A DNA stretch of 64,000 nucleotides from Neobacillus cucumis (GTDB taxonomy: Bacteria; Bacillota; Bacilli; Bacillales; Cytobacillaceae), in the NCBI RefSeq assembly GCF_016908975.1, contig NZ_JAFBEX010000005.1:62001-126000 (forward strand). The letters run 5' to 3'. Shown here in pieces: positions 37,724-46,317 of this stretch. The position numbers and the translations under genes are program-made. The notes beneath the pieces were generated by a model that saw only the letters and a program-made list of their open reading frames with translations, was not told the DNA's origin and did no database searches. The first letter of the stretch is position 1, and each line of letters begins with the position of its first letter.

Positions 37724-38635
37724 TTAATGATGAGTTGAAGTGGTTTGCATCTGCATGTCATCACCCATATGGTGTGGATGGTTGAAATAGATTCCACCAT
37801 TTTTATTGACGACGTCTTCAAATAGATTCTTAGGATAGGAAGAAAAGCTTAATTCTTTCACCGTATTTGGTCTTACCAAATTCTCATATCCGTCGCTTGT
37901 CAGAGCAGGTGAGTTTTTCTTGAGACCAGCAGCCCATTTATTGAAATCTGCTTGACTTACAGCTTTTACTCTAAATTTCATATGAGCAAATCCTGTACCG
38001 GTAAAGTTAGCTCCTCTGCCGTAATAATCTCCTGTTTTATTGGCCTGAAGCCACAAACCCATTGCCATGCCAGGCATGGTATATTCTTGACCTCCTAACT
38101 GCGGTACCCAGAATGAATTCATAGGCGCATCAGAAGTTAGGACAAATTGAACGGGAACCCCAGCCGGAATTTCCGCATAGTTGACAGTGGCAACTTTTTG
38201 GCCTGGGTACGTAAACAGCCATTTCCAATCCAATGAAGTTACTTGAACAACAACAGGTGTAACATCTTTTACAGGAGGCTTTGATACATTGATCGCTGTT
38301 CTTGCTGTGTAAAATCCTAGAATTCCTATAATAACAATAGGGATTCCCCACCAAATTACTTCGAGCACTTTGCTATCATCCCATTCAGGCTCATAAGGTG
38401 CTGTGTTTCCTGGTCTATCGCGATAACGAACTACAATATGAACAAATATGGCGAATACAGGAATGATAACAACGGCACAAAGAATGGTAGAGATAATAAT
38501 GAGACGCAGCTCTTCCTGACCGACCGGGCCTTTTGGATCAAGGACAATATATTTACTACGGTCACAACTGGATAAAAGCATAACGCCCAATAAACACAAA
38601 ATAGAAGTTTTGCAATATCGAATCCAATTTCTCAC
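37724..38635 (-). CDS. cyoA: Quinol oxidase subunit II (lipoprotein, no CuA site)
   Basis: 303 residues from the GTG at 38635, chosen because AAGGGGAA lies seven bases upstream; an ATG at 38671 is in frame without a site. The signal sequence ends LLSSC (lipobox), then come VLDPKGPVG, two membrane helices, and a cupredoxin domain with DWKWLFTYPGQ, SFWVPQLGGQEYTMPGMAM and GRGANFTGTGFAHMKF. The Cys-Ser-Glu-x-Cys CuA motif is missing, as in CyoA/QoxA. The C-terminus is His/Met-rich (HPHHMGDDMQMQ) and may bind copper. First gene of the operon cyoABCDE plus microprotein. Confidence 0.93.
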   Translation of the reverse strand: MRNWIRYCKTSILCLLGVMLLSSCDRSKYIVLDPKGPVGQEELRLIIISTILCAVVIIPVFAIFVHIVVRYRDRPGNTAPYEPEWDDSKVLEVIWWGIPIVIIGILGFYTARTAINVSKPPVKDVTPVVVQVTSLDWKWLFTYPGQKVATVNYAEIPAGVPVQFVLTSDAPMNSFWVPQLGGQEYTMPGMAMGLWLQANKTGDYYGRGANFTGTGFAHMKFRVKAVSQADFNKWAAGLKKNSPALTSDGYENLVRPNTVKELSFSSYPKNLFEDVVNKNGGIYFNHPHHMGDDMQMQTTSTHH

Positions 38636-38790
38636 TTCACAATTCCCCTTCGTTTTATTTTTGAGGTTCATGAAATATACTTTTGTGATTAACAGGTAAT
38701 ATTGTACCCAACTTCATTAATGTAATTCCAAAACATGGAACTCCGACAAAATTTATGGAGAAAAGTACTATGGTTTTCCTGATGACAACG

Positions 38791-38820
38791 AAAAAAGGAA
38801 CCGCCAATTGCGATTCCTTA
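38791..38820 (-). terminator. Terminator of the 48-residue gene, copy 2
   Basis: On the minus strand AAGGAA..CGC/GCG..TTCCTT followed by TTTTTT. Located about 70 bases beyond the small gene. Confidence 0.65.
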
Positions 38821-38892
38821 GAATTTTTTTAGTATTTATTTACTCCGTTAAGCCCACTAAGTGGATTGTTAGGGAAGGATTTGCACTTGTTC

Positions 38893-39039
38893 TTACATAT
38901 AGTCATAAACGGAATCTTCAAAATAAAGCCAGTGATAATACTCAATCTGTGAATCTGTCATTAAGGCAATTTCGTTCTCATTGAATTTTTGTTTTTCTAA
39001 TAAATGCTTCACTTTGAAATTTCTTTCAACTTGGCTCAT
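38893..39039 (-). CDS. 48-residue small protein, copy 2
   Basis: Same protein as at 24676-24822 except for three changes (KD to NE and V to L in the KFNENEIALMTD segment). AAGGAGG precedes the ATG at 39039. Silent changes outnumber coding ones, so the protein sequence is under constraint. It is divergent from a TetR regulator gene and lies upstream of the quinol oxidase operon on the same strand, separated by a terminator. Function unknown; expression is probably CcpA-repressed. Confidence 0.72.
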   Translation of the reverse strand: MSQVERNFKVKHLLEKQKFNENEIALMTDSQIEYYHWLYFEDSVYDYM

Positions 39040-39083
39040 GTTAAATCCTCCTTATATATGAGAAGTAGCAAAGTGGCTACAAT

Positions 39084-39144
39084 TTGAAAACGTTTTCTCT
39101 TATTTCTTATCCTAATTATATATCTAAAAACGAGATGAAACCAA
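39084..39144 (-). promoter_or_regulatory. Promoter and cre site of the 48-residue gene, copy 2
   Basis: Minus strand: -35 TTGGTT (39144-39139), 18-base spacer, -10 TATAAT (39120-39115), then a cre palindrome; on the plus strand it reads TTGAAAACGTTTTCT (39084-39098), 14 of 15 matches. Identical layout to copy 1. Confidence 0.65.
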
Positions 39145-39217
39145 TATTAATTTTAGATTGATTTTTGGAGATTAATACAAATACAGTAAAAACATATTAA
39201 TATAGAAGGATGGTACG

Positions 39218-39748
39218 ATGAACTATACGACTGAACGAACAAGGCGCCAAATCATACAGAGCTTTATTCATGTACTGCAAACAAAACGATTTTCCTCGAT
39301 TACGATTCAAGATATTTGTAATGATGCATTAATTCATCGCACAACCTTTTATCGATATTATGTAGATAAATATAGTCTACTGAAGGATTTTATCTATCAT
39401 TTATCGGAAGAGATTATGAAATTGAATAAAAAATCAAATACAGACCCGTTTAAATTACTTGTGGATTATGTCGAAGAAAATTTCGTGTTATTCGAAAATA
39501 CATTATTAGGATCGGATGGGCATTTATTATTTAAAAGTATGGTGAAAATTGCAAGTGATATTTTACGAGAACATTCTAAAACAGAGAATGATCACATTTC
39601 TAGCAAAATTAATCAGTCGAAGTATCCTGATGTCATTTGTGACTTATATGCCACTTCATTTATGACCATTTTACAGAATTGGATTAGTAAAGAATATAAT
39701 TACCAGAAAGATGAGTTGTTCGAAATTTTCAATCAGGTGATGAATTAA
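39218..39748 (+). CDS. TetR/AcrR-family transcriptional regulator
   Basis: 176 residues. The N-terminal helix-turn-helix RRQIIQSFIHVLQTKRFSSITIQDICNDALIHRTTFYRYYVDKYSLL is typical of TetR proteins, and the C-terminal region is an all-helical ligand-binding domain. AGAAGGATGG precedes the ATG. The MMPL transporter follows 180 bases later in the same direction and is its likely target, as is common for RND-type exporters. Ligand unknown. Confidence 0.88.
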   Translation: MNYTTERTRRQIIQSFIHVLQTKRFSSITIQDICNDALIHRTTFYRYYVDKYSLLKDFIYHLSEEIMKLNKKSNTDPFKLLVDYVEENFVLFENTLLGSDGHLLFKSMVKIASDILREHSKTENDHISSKINQSKYPDVICDLYATSFMTILQNWISKEYNYQKDELFEIFNQVMN

Positions 39749-39930
39749 TAATACAAATTGCTTTAAATGTAGTATTTTAACACACTAGTTCTTTTTTGCT
39801 CTTTGAACCCGTTCTTCCACCTTGCTATAGTGACTATTGTGAAAAAGGATTTTTGATGTTTTATACTTTCCGAGAGACACCCAACATGGAAATTAAACAT
39901 TAAAAAACAACAATGGAAGGGAGCTGCAAG

Positions 39931-42900
39931 GTGAAAACAATCATAAAAGGACGTTGGGCTATTTTTGCCATTTGGTTAGTTGCAACGATAGTGCTTACAG
40001 CCATTCAACCAGACATCAATGCTATACTGCGAGAAAAAGGACAGCAAGGAACCAGTAATAACAGCTCTTCAGTCATAGCAGACAATATCTTGAAAAAGAT
40101 GGATACTACAAAAGGTATAAACAACCTCATCGTTTTTTATGATAAAAATAAAATTTCAAATGCTGAAATGAAACAAATAGGGGCTGCGGTTAAATCTATT
40201 AGTGATAGCAGCAATGAGCTAGGTATTACAAATATGATTGATCCTTTTAGTATGCCCGAGGCAAAAAGCTCGTTAATATCTAAAGATGGTACGACGCTTA
40301 TGGTCAGCTTTAAGCTTGATAAAAAAGGTAGGGAAGTAGATGATCTAAAAAAAGAGTTTGATAGCAAGCTCAAGTTAGTACCTGTCCAATACTACTTGAG
40401 TGGGGAAGACTTTATAAATAACGATTACCTGAAGGCGTCTTTAACAGGAGTAGAAAAAAGTGCCGCATTGACGGTTATCTTTATTCTAGTTGTCCTGATT
40501 ATCGCATTTAGATCAGTAGTAACACCTTTGGTTTCCTTAATAACGGTAGCCTTTTCTTATCTGGTTTCCATGGGTATTGCTGCTCAATTAATTGATAAAG
40601 CGGGATTTCCCATTACAAGTCTTACCCAAATGCTATTGGTCCTGATCCTTTTTGGGATTGGTACGGATTACAACATCCTCCTTTTTAATAGATTTAAGGA
40701 AGAACTATCCCATGGACATTCAATAGATGAAGCGATCGTCAACACCTATAAAACAGCGGGTAAGACGATTGCCTATAGTATACTCATTGTATTTATTGCC
40801 TTCCTTGCACTTGTTTTTGCTGAATCACCGATTTACAAATCAGGTGTGGTTGTTGCCATTGGTGTAACGATTCTACTATTTGAAATTTTGACTTTAACAC
40901 CTTTTATGATGAAAGTTTTAGGAAAAAAACTTTTCTGGCCTTCGAAGAATGCAGGGGGGCATAAGGAAAATAAGTTTTGGGGGAAATCATCCGCCTTTGC
41001 AACAAAACGTCCTCTTTTAACGGTGATTGTCATTCTGTTAATTATTGCTCCAATGGTGTATTTACATCAGGAAAAGCTTAATTTTGATACAATTGGGGAA
41101 CTTGGAAATAAATATCCTTCTACTAAAGGCTTTAATCTGATTGCGGAGCATTTTGGTAAAGGTCAAGCCATGCCTGCAACGGTTGTCATCGAAAATAGTA
41201 AAGCCTTAAATAATAATGAATCACTTGCAATCATCGATAACTTAACGGAGAGACTAAAAGATGTTAAGGGAGTTAAGCAGGTTTCTTCGGTTACACAGCC
41301 TCAAGGGACACAAATTAATAGTTTTTACGTCGATAGCCAAATGGGCTCCGTTACGAATGGTATTTCAAAAACTCAAAGTGGTGTTGATCAAATCAATGAT
41401 GGATTAAAGCAGGCCAGGGAAAAGCTTGCATCCACAGACTTTTCTCAAGTCAACCAAATGGTGGACGGTACGTCTAAGCTTCAAGATGGTATGACCGCCT
41501 TAACGAATGGATTAAAGCAAATCCAAGCAGGTATTGATGGTAGGGCAAGTAATTCCCAAACAATAACTAAGGGAATTGCAACGATCCAAACGAATCTCAC
41601 GAAGATGAGCAGCGGCGTATCCGTATTAGCTGATAATTATGGGAAAATGCAGGCAGGTTATCAAGAGATGGGTACCCACTACCAAGATGCTGCTAATGTT
41701 CTCCTTGGTGTTAAAAGTGCAATCTCTCAAATGCAATCCATGGTCACAGCTTTAGGCAGCAGTTACTCGAATTCAAATAATGACCCTAATTATCAAGCAT
41801 TAGAACAAACAATAAATGGGTTATCAGCGTCTTTAAGTCAAATTACACCCGAAGGAATACAAGCATTAAATACTCATTATAATGAAGTAACAGCTGGTTT
41901 TTCTGTAGCAAATAAAAATCTTTCAAGCATTAGCAACGGATTAGCTCAAATGTCAGAAGGTTTGAAGAAACTTGAAGCAGGACTCAGTAAAGCCTCTTCT
42001 GGAATAGGTACAATCGTAACGAATATGAACCAAGTAACCGATGGGCTTGGTCAAATGAAATCTGGTCAGCAGCAGCTGGCGTACGGTCTCAAGGGCTTCA
42101 GTGTGTTTGGAGAAAAACTATCGGAAGTTAACGGCGGGTTAAAGCAAATATCGGATGGGCTTGGTCAAACAAACGGTTTCTTAACACAATATAAAGGAAC
42201 TAAGACTTTCTTCATTCCAAAGGAAGCATTAACTGACCAGAACTATAAAAAATCATTAGACACGTTCATGTCAGATAATAGAAAAATTACAAAGGTAATG
42301 ATTGTTTTAAAAGATGACCCCTATTCAAAGGAATCTTTAAGTACGATAAATAAAATAAATGCAACAGTTTCCAGTGGACTAAAGGGCACTGAGCTTTCGG
42401 ATGCGAAGTTTGGTACATCAGGACCAAGTGCCACAACCAATGATACGAATAATATATTAAGTCGCGATCTAAATAAAACAACAACGATCGTCATTATTGG
42501 AGTTTTGCTAGTCCTGTTCTTTGTGATAAGGTCTTTCTGGACACCTGTTTTCATAACGGCATCCCTAATAGGTGCCTATTATGCAGCGATGTTCATCATC
42601 AATTATATTTTCATTAATCTAGAGGGGCTTGAAGGTATTTCTTCCTTTGTTCCATTCTTCTCCTTTATCATTATTGTAGCCCTTGGAGTAGACTATAGTA
42701 TTTTTCTGATGATGCGTTTTAAGGAATATCCGAATTTGTCACCGAAAAAGGCAATTGTGTTGGCTTCAAGGCATACAGGCGGTGTTATTATATCAGCAGT
42801 CATTATCCTTGGAGGCACCTTTGCTACTCTTATGCCTTCTGGACTCGTGCTTTTAACTGAATTGGCAGTAGCTGTTATTACAGGACTCGTCTTGCTTTGC

Positions 42901-43023
42901 TATGTATTGCTTCCTGCCTTCTTGCCGGCGATGATTGCCCTTCCAGATAACCTTACAACTTTATTTTCTAGAAAAAAGGAAGAAGAATTACATTTTGGAG
43001 GAAAAAGTAATCTAAGTAAGTAA
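39931..43023 (+). CDS. MMPL-family RND-type transporter (YdfJ-like)
   Basis: 1030 residues. Two repeats each contain one helix, a large external domain and five helices; the MMPL motifs are GIGTDYNILLFNRFKEEL (~residues 240-257) and GVDYSIFLMMRFKEYP in the second half. The external domain between residues ~440 and ~800 is unusually long and is built of Gln/Gly/Asn-rich helical repeats (DGLKQ, SGLAQMSEGLKKLEAGL), resembling the coiled stalk of YhgE/PIP-type exporters. GTG 39931 is chosen because GGAAGGGAG precedes it. It probably exports lipids or drugs; the substrate is unknown. Confidence 0.88.
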   Translation: MKTIIKGRWAIFAIWLVATIVLTAIQPDINAILREKGQQGTSNNSSSVIADNILKKMDTTKGINNLIVFYDKNKISNAEMKQIGAAVKSISDSSNELGITNMIDPFSMPEAKSSLISKDGTTLMVSFKLDKKGREVDDLKKEFDSKLKLVPVQYYLSGEDFINNDYLKASLTGVEKSAALTVIFILVVLIIAFRSVVTPLVSLITVAFSYLVSMGIAAQLIDKAGFPITSLTQMLLVLILFGIGTDYNILLFNRFKEELSHGHSIDEAIVNTYKTAGKTIAYSILIVFIAFLALVFAESPIYKSGVVVAIGVTILLFEILTLTPFMMKVLGKKLFWPSKNAGGHKENKFWGKSSAFATKRPLLTVIVILLIIAPMVYLHQEKLNFDTIGELGNKYPSTKGFNLIAEHFGKGQAMPATVVIENSKALNNNESLAIIDNLTERLKDVKGVKQVSSVTQPQGTQINSFYVDSQMGSVTNGISKTQSGVDQINDGLKQAREKLASTDFSQVNQMVDGTSKLQDGMTALTNGLKQIQAGIDGRASNSQTITKGIATIQTNLTKMSSGVSVLADNYGKMQAGYQEMGTHYQDAANVLLGVKSAISQMQSMVTALGSSYSNSNNDPNYQALEQTINGLSASLSQITPEGIQALNTHYNEVTAGFSVANKNLSSISNGLAQMSEGLKKLEAGLSKASSGIGTIVTNMNQVTDGLGQMKSGQQQLAYGLKGFSVFGEKLSEVNGGLKQISDGLGQTNGFLTQYKGTKTFFIPKEALTDQNYKKSLDTFMSDNRKITKVMIVLKDDPYSKESLSTINKINATVSSGLKGTELSDAKFGTSGPSATTNDTNNILSRDLNKTTTIVIIGVLLVLFFVIRSFWTPVFITASLIGAYYAAMFIINYIFINLEGLEGISSFVPFFSFIIIVALGVDYSIFLMMRFKEYPNLSPKKAIVLASRHTGGVIISAVIILGGTFATLMPSGLVLLTELAVAVITGLVLLCYVLLPAFLPAMIALPDNLTTLFSRKKEEELHFGGKSNLSK

Positions 43024-43032
43024 AACTAGTTT

Positions 43033-43076
43033 AAAAAAAGCCGATTTTCCTTTTGGGAAGGAAAAATCGGCTTTTT
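43033..43076 (+). terminator. Terminator after the MMPL gene
   Basis: AAAAAGCCGATTTTTCC-type stem with GGAAAAATCGGCTTTTT, A-run before and T-run after. Confidence 0.88.
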
Positions 43077-43355
43077 CAGTATTTTTTTGTTTACCTTCTT
43101 AAAATAAGGGTAAATAATAATTAGCTACTTTCCCCCATATCCTTACTTTGCTAATAATTTTGACTATCTTAATGATAGTCCTTTTTTTTGAATACATTTT
43201 TTAATCATATCTGTTGTGATAAGAATAGCCTTCAATCAATAATTACCAATTAAATGGTTAATGAAATATAGGGCGAAAGTCATGTTAATTTCAGGGGGCA
43301 TGTAGTGATACGATAATGATAAAGAATTGAAAGACGGTATAAATGGAGGAAAAGA
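43077..43355 (+). other. Spacer before the rsb module
   Basis: No ORF. I looked for a sigma-B-type box (GTTTAA-N12-15-GGGTAT) and found none here; a sigma-A promoter is presumed. GGAGG at 43345-43349 serves rsbS. Confidence 0.35.
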
Positions 43356-43718
43356 ATGAATACAAGAATACCAATTTTAAAATTATATAATCATCTGTTT
43401 GTTTCCATTCAGTGGGAGCTTGATGATCAAACAGCATTACAATTTCAAGAGGCATTACTTCAGAGAATATATGAAACAGGTGCTAGCGGTGTTGTAATTG
43501 ATTTAACATCTGTTGATATGATTGATTCTTTTATTGCTAAGGTTCTAGGTGATGTGATAAGTATGTCCAAATTGATGGGTGTAAAAGTTGTTTTAACTGG
43601 CATTCAACCAGCTGTAGCAATTACGTTAGTTGAACTCGGGATTCACCTCCAAGATGTCCATACAGCATTAGACTTAGAAAAGGGGTTAGAAATATTACAA
43701 AGAGAGTTGGGGGATTAA
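43356..43718 (+). CDS. rsbS: RsbS, stressosome STAS scaffold protein
   Basis: 120-residue single STAS domain. The phosphorylatable serine of RsbS is kept: Ser58 in [16 protein letters not shown], aligned with Ser59 of Bacillus subtilis. The second motif is [17 protein letters not shown]. RsbS co-assembles with RsbR into the icosahedral stressosome and holds RsbT until stress triggers phosphorylation. GGAGG lies seven bases upstream. The kinase gene rsbT starts four bases after its stop. Confidence 0.92.
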   Translation: MNTRIPILKLYNHLFVSIQWELDDQTALQFQEALLQRIYETGASGVVIDLTSVDMIDSFIAKVLGDVISMSKLMGVKVVLTGIQPAVAITLVELGIHLQDVHTALDLEKGLEILQRELGD

Positions 43719-43721
43719 AGT

Positions 43722-44138
43722 ATGAAAAACGAATCCTCCGTAAAAATATATTCAGAATGGGATATCGTTGCAGCTAGGCAACTAGGAAGAGAGATTGCTA
43801 AAGAGCTAGGATTTGGAACCGTAGACCAGACAAGAATCACCACGGCCATTTCTGAGCTGGCACGTAATATTTATTTATATGCCGGCAAAGGAGAGATTCA
43901 TTTTGAGCCAGTCAATTCATTAGGAAAGAGAGGTCTACAAATAATTGCTTTTGATCATGGTCCCGGAATTCAGGATATTAGAAGAGCGATGGAGGATGGA
44001 TTTTCCACATCCGATGGTTTAGGGGCAGGTCTGCCAGGAGTGAAACGTTTAATGGATGAATTCGATCTGACCTCAACACTAGGGGAAGGGACAACGGTTC
44101 AGGTTGTAAAATGGCTACGAGATTGGAGGTTTGGTTAG
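43722..44138 (+). CDS. rsbT: RsbT, serine/threonine kinase of the stressosome
   Basis: 138-residue GHKL ATPase kinase. N box TTAISELARNIYLYAGKG, G1 box AFDHGPGIQDIRRAMEDG and G2 FSTSDGLGAGLPGVKRLMDEF are intact. It phosphorylates RsbS and RsbR, then leaves the complex and activates the RsbU phosphatase. GGGGG precedes the ATG. It is four bases from rsbS and three from rsbU. Confidence 0.93.
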   Translation: MKNESSVKIYSEWDIVAARQLGREIAKELGFGTVDQTRITTAISELARNIYLYAGKGEIHFEPVNSLGKRGLQIIAFDHGPGIQDIRRAMEDGFSTSDGLGAGLPGVKRLMDEFDLTSTLGEGTTVQVVKWLRDWRFG

Positions 44139-44141
44139 TAA

Positions 44142-45146
44142 ATGGATTTTAAACCTATTTTAGAATCTAGTTATCGGGAGATACTTCGCAGATATTTAAA
44201 AGAATCTTCCGAAGCAGCACTGTATCAAGGACAAATGTTTAGTAGGAAATCCATAAAACAGCAAGTATCCCCTGAAGAAATTATTAGTATTCATTGTAAA
44301 GCTTTAAAGGATCTATTTCCAGATATTAGTGAGGATATTTTAGCATCGTTTGATTTCCTTATTGAATTTATGATGAATTATGGGTTAGCATACCAAGAAT
44401 ATCAAAGCTTGAGGGACAAGCAGTTTGAACTTAAATCGGAAATTGAAATTGCAGCAAGCATCCAGGAAACCCTATTAGAAACGCCAATCCCGAAGATTGC
44501 GGAAGTAGATATTGGCGCCATAAGTATTCCGGCAAAGAAAATAAACGGAGATTTTTATCGCTTTGTTGAAGATGAAAAAAGCATTAGTATTGCCATTGCA
44601 GATGTAATTGGCAAAGGAATTCCTGCCGCACTTTGTATGTCTATGATTAAGTATGCAATGGATAGTTTACTAAATTCGAAAAATGAACCGAATGAAGTGT
44701 TATCAAATTTAAATAAAGTTGTCGAAAGTAATGTCGATTCCAGTATGTTTATTACCATGTTTTACGGTATATATGATTTCATTACGCATACATTTACATA
44801 TGCTGCAGCAGGGCATGAACAAGGTTTCTATTATCATGCGTCTTCTCAATCCTTTGAAGACCTTATAACAAGAGGCATGGTGTTAGGGGTAGAACCGAAT
44901 ATTACTTATGAGCAATTTGAAAAAAAGGTTTACCCCGGGGATATAATCGTTTTGCTATCTGACGGTGTAACTGAATCTAGGATGAAAAATGGTTTTATTG
45001 AGCGATCAGTCATTACCGACTTAATTCAAACCTTTATGCATTTATCCGCACAAGATATGGTGGAAAACATTTATCGTCAGATCGAGAGGTTACAGAATTT
45101 TGAGATTAGGGATGATTTTACGCTAATTATTTTAAAAAGAATTTAA
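44142..45146 (+). CDS. rsbU: RsbU, PP2C-type phosphatase activated by RsbT
   Basis: 334 residues. Residues ~1-85 form the RsbT-binding helical domain; a short coiled linker follows, then the SpoIIE/PP2C domain with metal-binding GDFYRF, IADVIGKGIPAALCMSMIKYAMD and VLLSDGVTESR. In Bacillus it dephosphorylates RsbV-P, which frees sigma-B from RsbW. No rsbV, rsbW or sigB is nearby, so its substrate must be encoded elsewhere. GGAGG upstream overlaps the end of rsbT. Confidence 0.92.
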   Translation: MDFKPILESSYREILRRYLKESSEAALYQGQMFSRKSIKQQVSPEEIISIHCKALKDLFPDISEDILASFDFLIEFMMNYGLAYQEYQSLRDKQFELKSEIEIAASIQETLLETPIPKIAEVDIGAISIPAKKINGDFYRFVEDEKSISIAIADVIGKGIPAALCMSMIKYAMDSLLNSKNEPNEVLSNLNKVVESNVDSSMFITMFYGIYDFITHTFTYAAAGHEQGFYYHASSQSFEDLITRGMVLGVEPNITYEQFEKKVYPGDIIVLLSDGVTESRMKNGFIERSVITDLIQTFMHLSAQDMVENIYRQIERLQNFEIRDDFTLIILKRI

Positions 45147-45214
45147 AGCCGTACTAATCGTTAAATATTTAGATTAATAGAAAAGTAACCATATAATCTA
45201 TGAAAGGCACTGGT

Positions 45215-45832
45215 ATGATGCATGGTAAAAAAATGCTTGAACTTGAGTTGAATGATTATATAGAAGCAATTGCCTATCAAATTCCTAAGGATGGTAATGT
45301 AATAAACGGGGATAGCTTTTTTATGAAAGTAACCGACGATTACTTTATTTGCGCTGTGGCCGATGGTTTAGGGAGTGGGGAGCATGCCTATTATTCGTCG
45401 AATGCGATTCGTGAGGTGGTGGAAAAAAACCATGATCAAGAGGTAAAGCTCTTAATCGATTGTTGTAATCAGGTCCTTAAGAATAAAAGGGGAGCAACGT
45501 TATCTATTTTAAAGGTACATTTTTTACCAATGACCTTTACCTATAGCGCAGTGGGGAACATACAGTTTATTCTTTCATGCCCCTCTGGTCGGATTATTTA
45601 TCCACTCCCTGTCCAAGGCTATTTATCTGGGAAGCCCCAAAAATATCGTTGCGAAACATTTACCTATGAAAAGGGGTCAAAATTTATTATTCATACGGAT
45701 GGTCTTGCCAATCCCGGTATTAAGTCTTTAGCAAGTTCCTCCAGTTCGATTGAAGAAATCTCTAACTATTTAAAGGTCATTACGAAAACAGGAAAAGACG
45801 ACATGACTTATATTGTAGGTCAACTATTTTAA
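45215..45832 (+). CDS. rsbX: RsbX, PP2C-type feedback phosphatase
   Basis: 205-residue minimal SpoIIE-type phosphatase. GDSFFMKVTDDYFICAVADGLGSGEHAYYSSNAIREVVE carries the metal-binding aspartates and the end has DDMTYIVGQLF. RsbX resets the stressosome by dephosphorylating RsbS and RsbR. Three ATGs lie close together (45200, 45215, 45218); AAAGG at 45203-45207 best fits 45215. In Bacillus subtilis rsbX is last, after sigB; here it directly follows rsbU. Confidence 0.88.
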   Translation: MMHGKKMLELELNDYIEAIAYQIPKDGNVINGDSFFMKVTDDYFICAVADGLGSGEHAYYSSNAIREVVEKNHDQEVKLLIDCCNQVLKNKRGATLSILKVHFLPMTFTYSAVGNIQFILSCPSGRIIYPLPVQGYLSGKPQKYRCETFTYEKGSKFIIHTDGLANPGIKSLASSSSSIEEISNYLKVITKTGKDDMTYIVGQLF

Positions 45833-45836
45833 CAAA

Positions 45837-46224
45837 AGGCTGTGTTAAAGGATATTGTTGATTTTGGAACAATGTTGATTGAAGCGAGGGCGCTCGACTC
45901 CTGCGGAAGTACGGGGCAGGGGAGACCCCACAGGCGCTTTCATCGAGGCCACTGAAAAAGTCTGTGAAATTTAATGCGAAACTAATTCCTGAAAATCCCA
46001 TCCCCACTTCCAGTTTATAATTAGTGGTAAAATAGACGAATTCCCCCACTTTGATATTGGAAAACGGTGAAATTTTGGGATTAGGTTTTTCGGAAATTTC
46101 ATAATTAAACAGAAAAGCACTTTTTCAGTGCCCTCCGCAAAAGCGCCGAGGAGGCTCCCCGGCACGCCCGCGGGTTTGCTGAGCGCCTGGAGCGGAAATC
46201 AACATCCATGTTTAACAAAGCCTA
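45837..46224. repeat. Intergenic inverted-repeat element between rsbX and rsbR
   Basis: Ends AGGCTGTGTTAAA and TTTAACAAAGCCT are inverted copies, as are ATTGTTGATTTT/AATCAACA and the GC-rich arms near 45890-45945 (GGGCGCTCGACTCCTGCGG) and 46133-46195. No transposase is encoded. Typical of non-autonomous elements common in Bacillus spacers. It has been opened by a second element at 45950-46130. Confidence 0.65.
45950..46130. mobile_element. Nested MITE-like element with CACTGAAAAAGT terminal inverted repeats
   Basis: 181 bases bounded by CACTGAAAAAGT (45950) and its exact inverse ACTTTTTCAGTG (ending 46130). The interior is AT-rich without an ORF of its own and differs in composition from the GC-rich host repeat, whose arms resume on both sides. 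No clear target duplication can be fixed (GAGGC and CCCTC flank it). Confidence 0.55.
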
Positions 46225-46234
46225 ACAAAAATAT

Positions 46235-46260
46235 GTTTCAAATATTCAAATAATGGGTAT
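46235..46260 (+). promoter_or_regulatory. Sigma-B-type promoter of rsbR
   Basis: GTTTCA at 46235-46240, 14-base spacer, GGGTAT at 46255-46260, fitting GTTTAA-N12-15-GGGTAT. It is 58 bases before the rsbR start and just outside the repeat element. Confidence 0.65.
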
Positions 46261-46317
46261 AAACATGGAGATACCTTTGTGAAACGTAATAGAGACGTAC
46301 CTAAGGAGGAATACACT

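Noticed and set aside
37724-38635. Naming the oxidase a cytochrome c oxidase (ctaC)
   Set aside because: Subunit II has no cysteine CuA ligands and no heme c motif, so it is a quinol oxidase.
39913-39930. ATG at 39913 as MMPL start
   Set aside because: It overlaps the GGAAGGGAG ribosome binding site that serves the GTG at 39931.
45780-46165. Two overlapping minus-strand open frames of 64-89 codons between rsbX and rsbR
   Set aside because: They lie in the nested repeat elements, have no ribosome binding site and no protein-like pattern.
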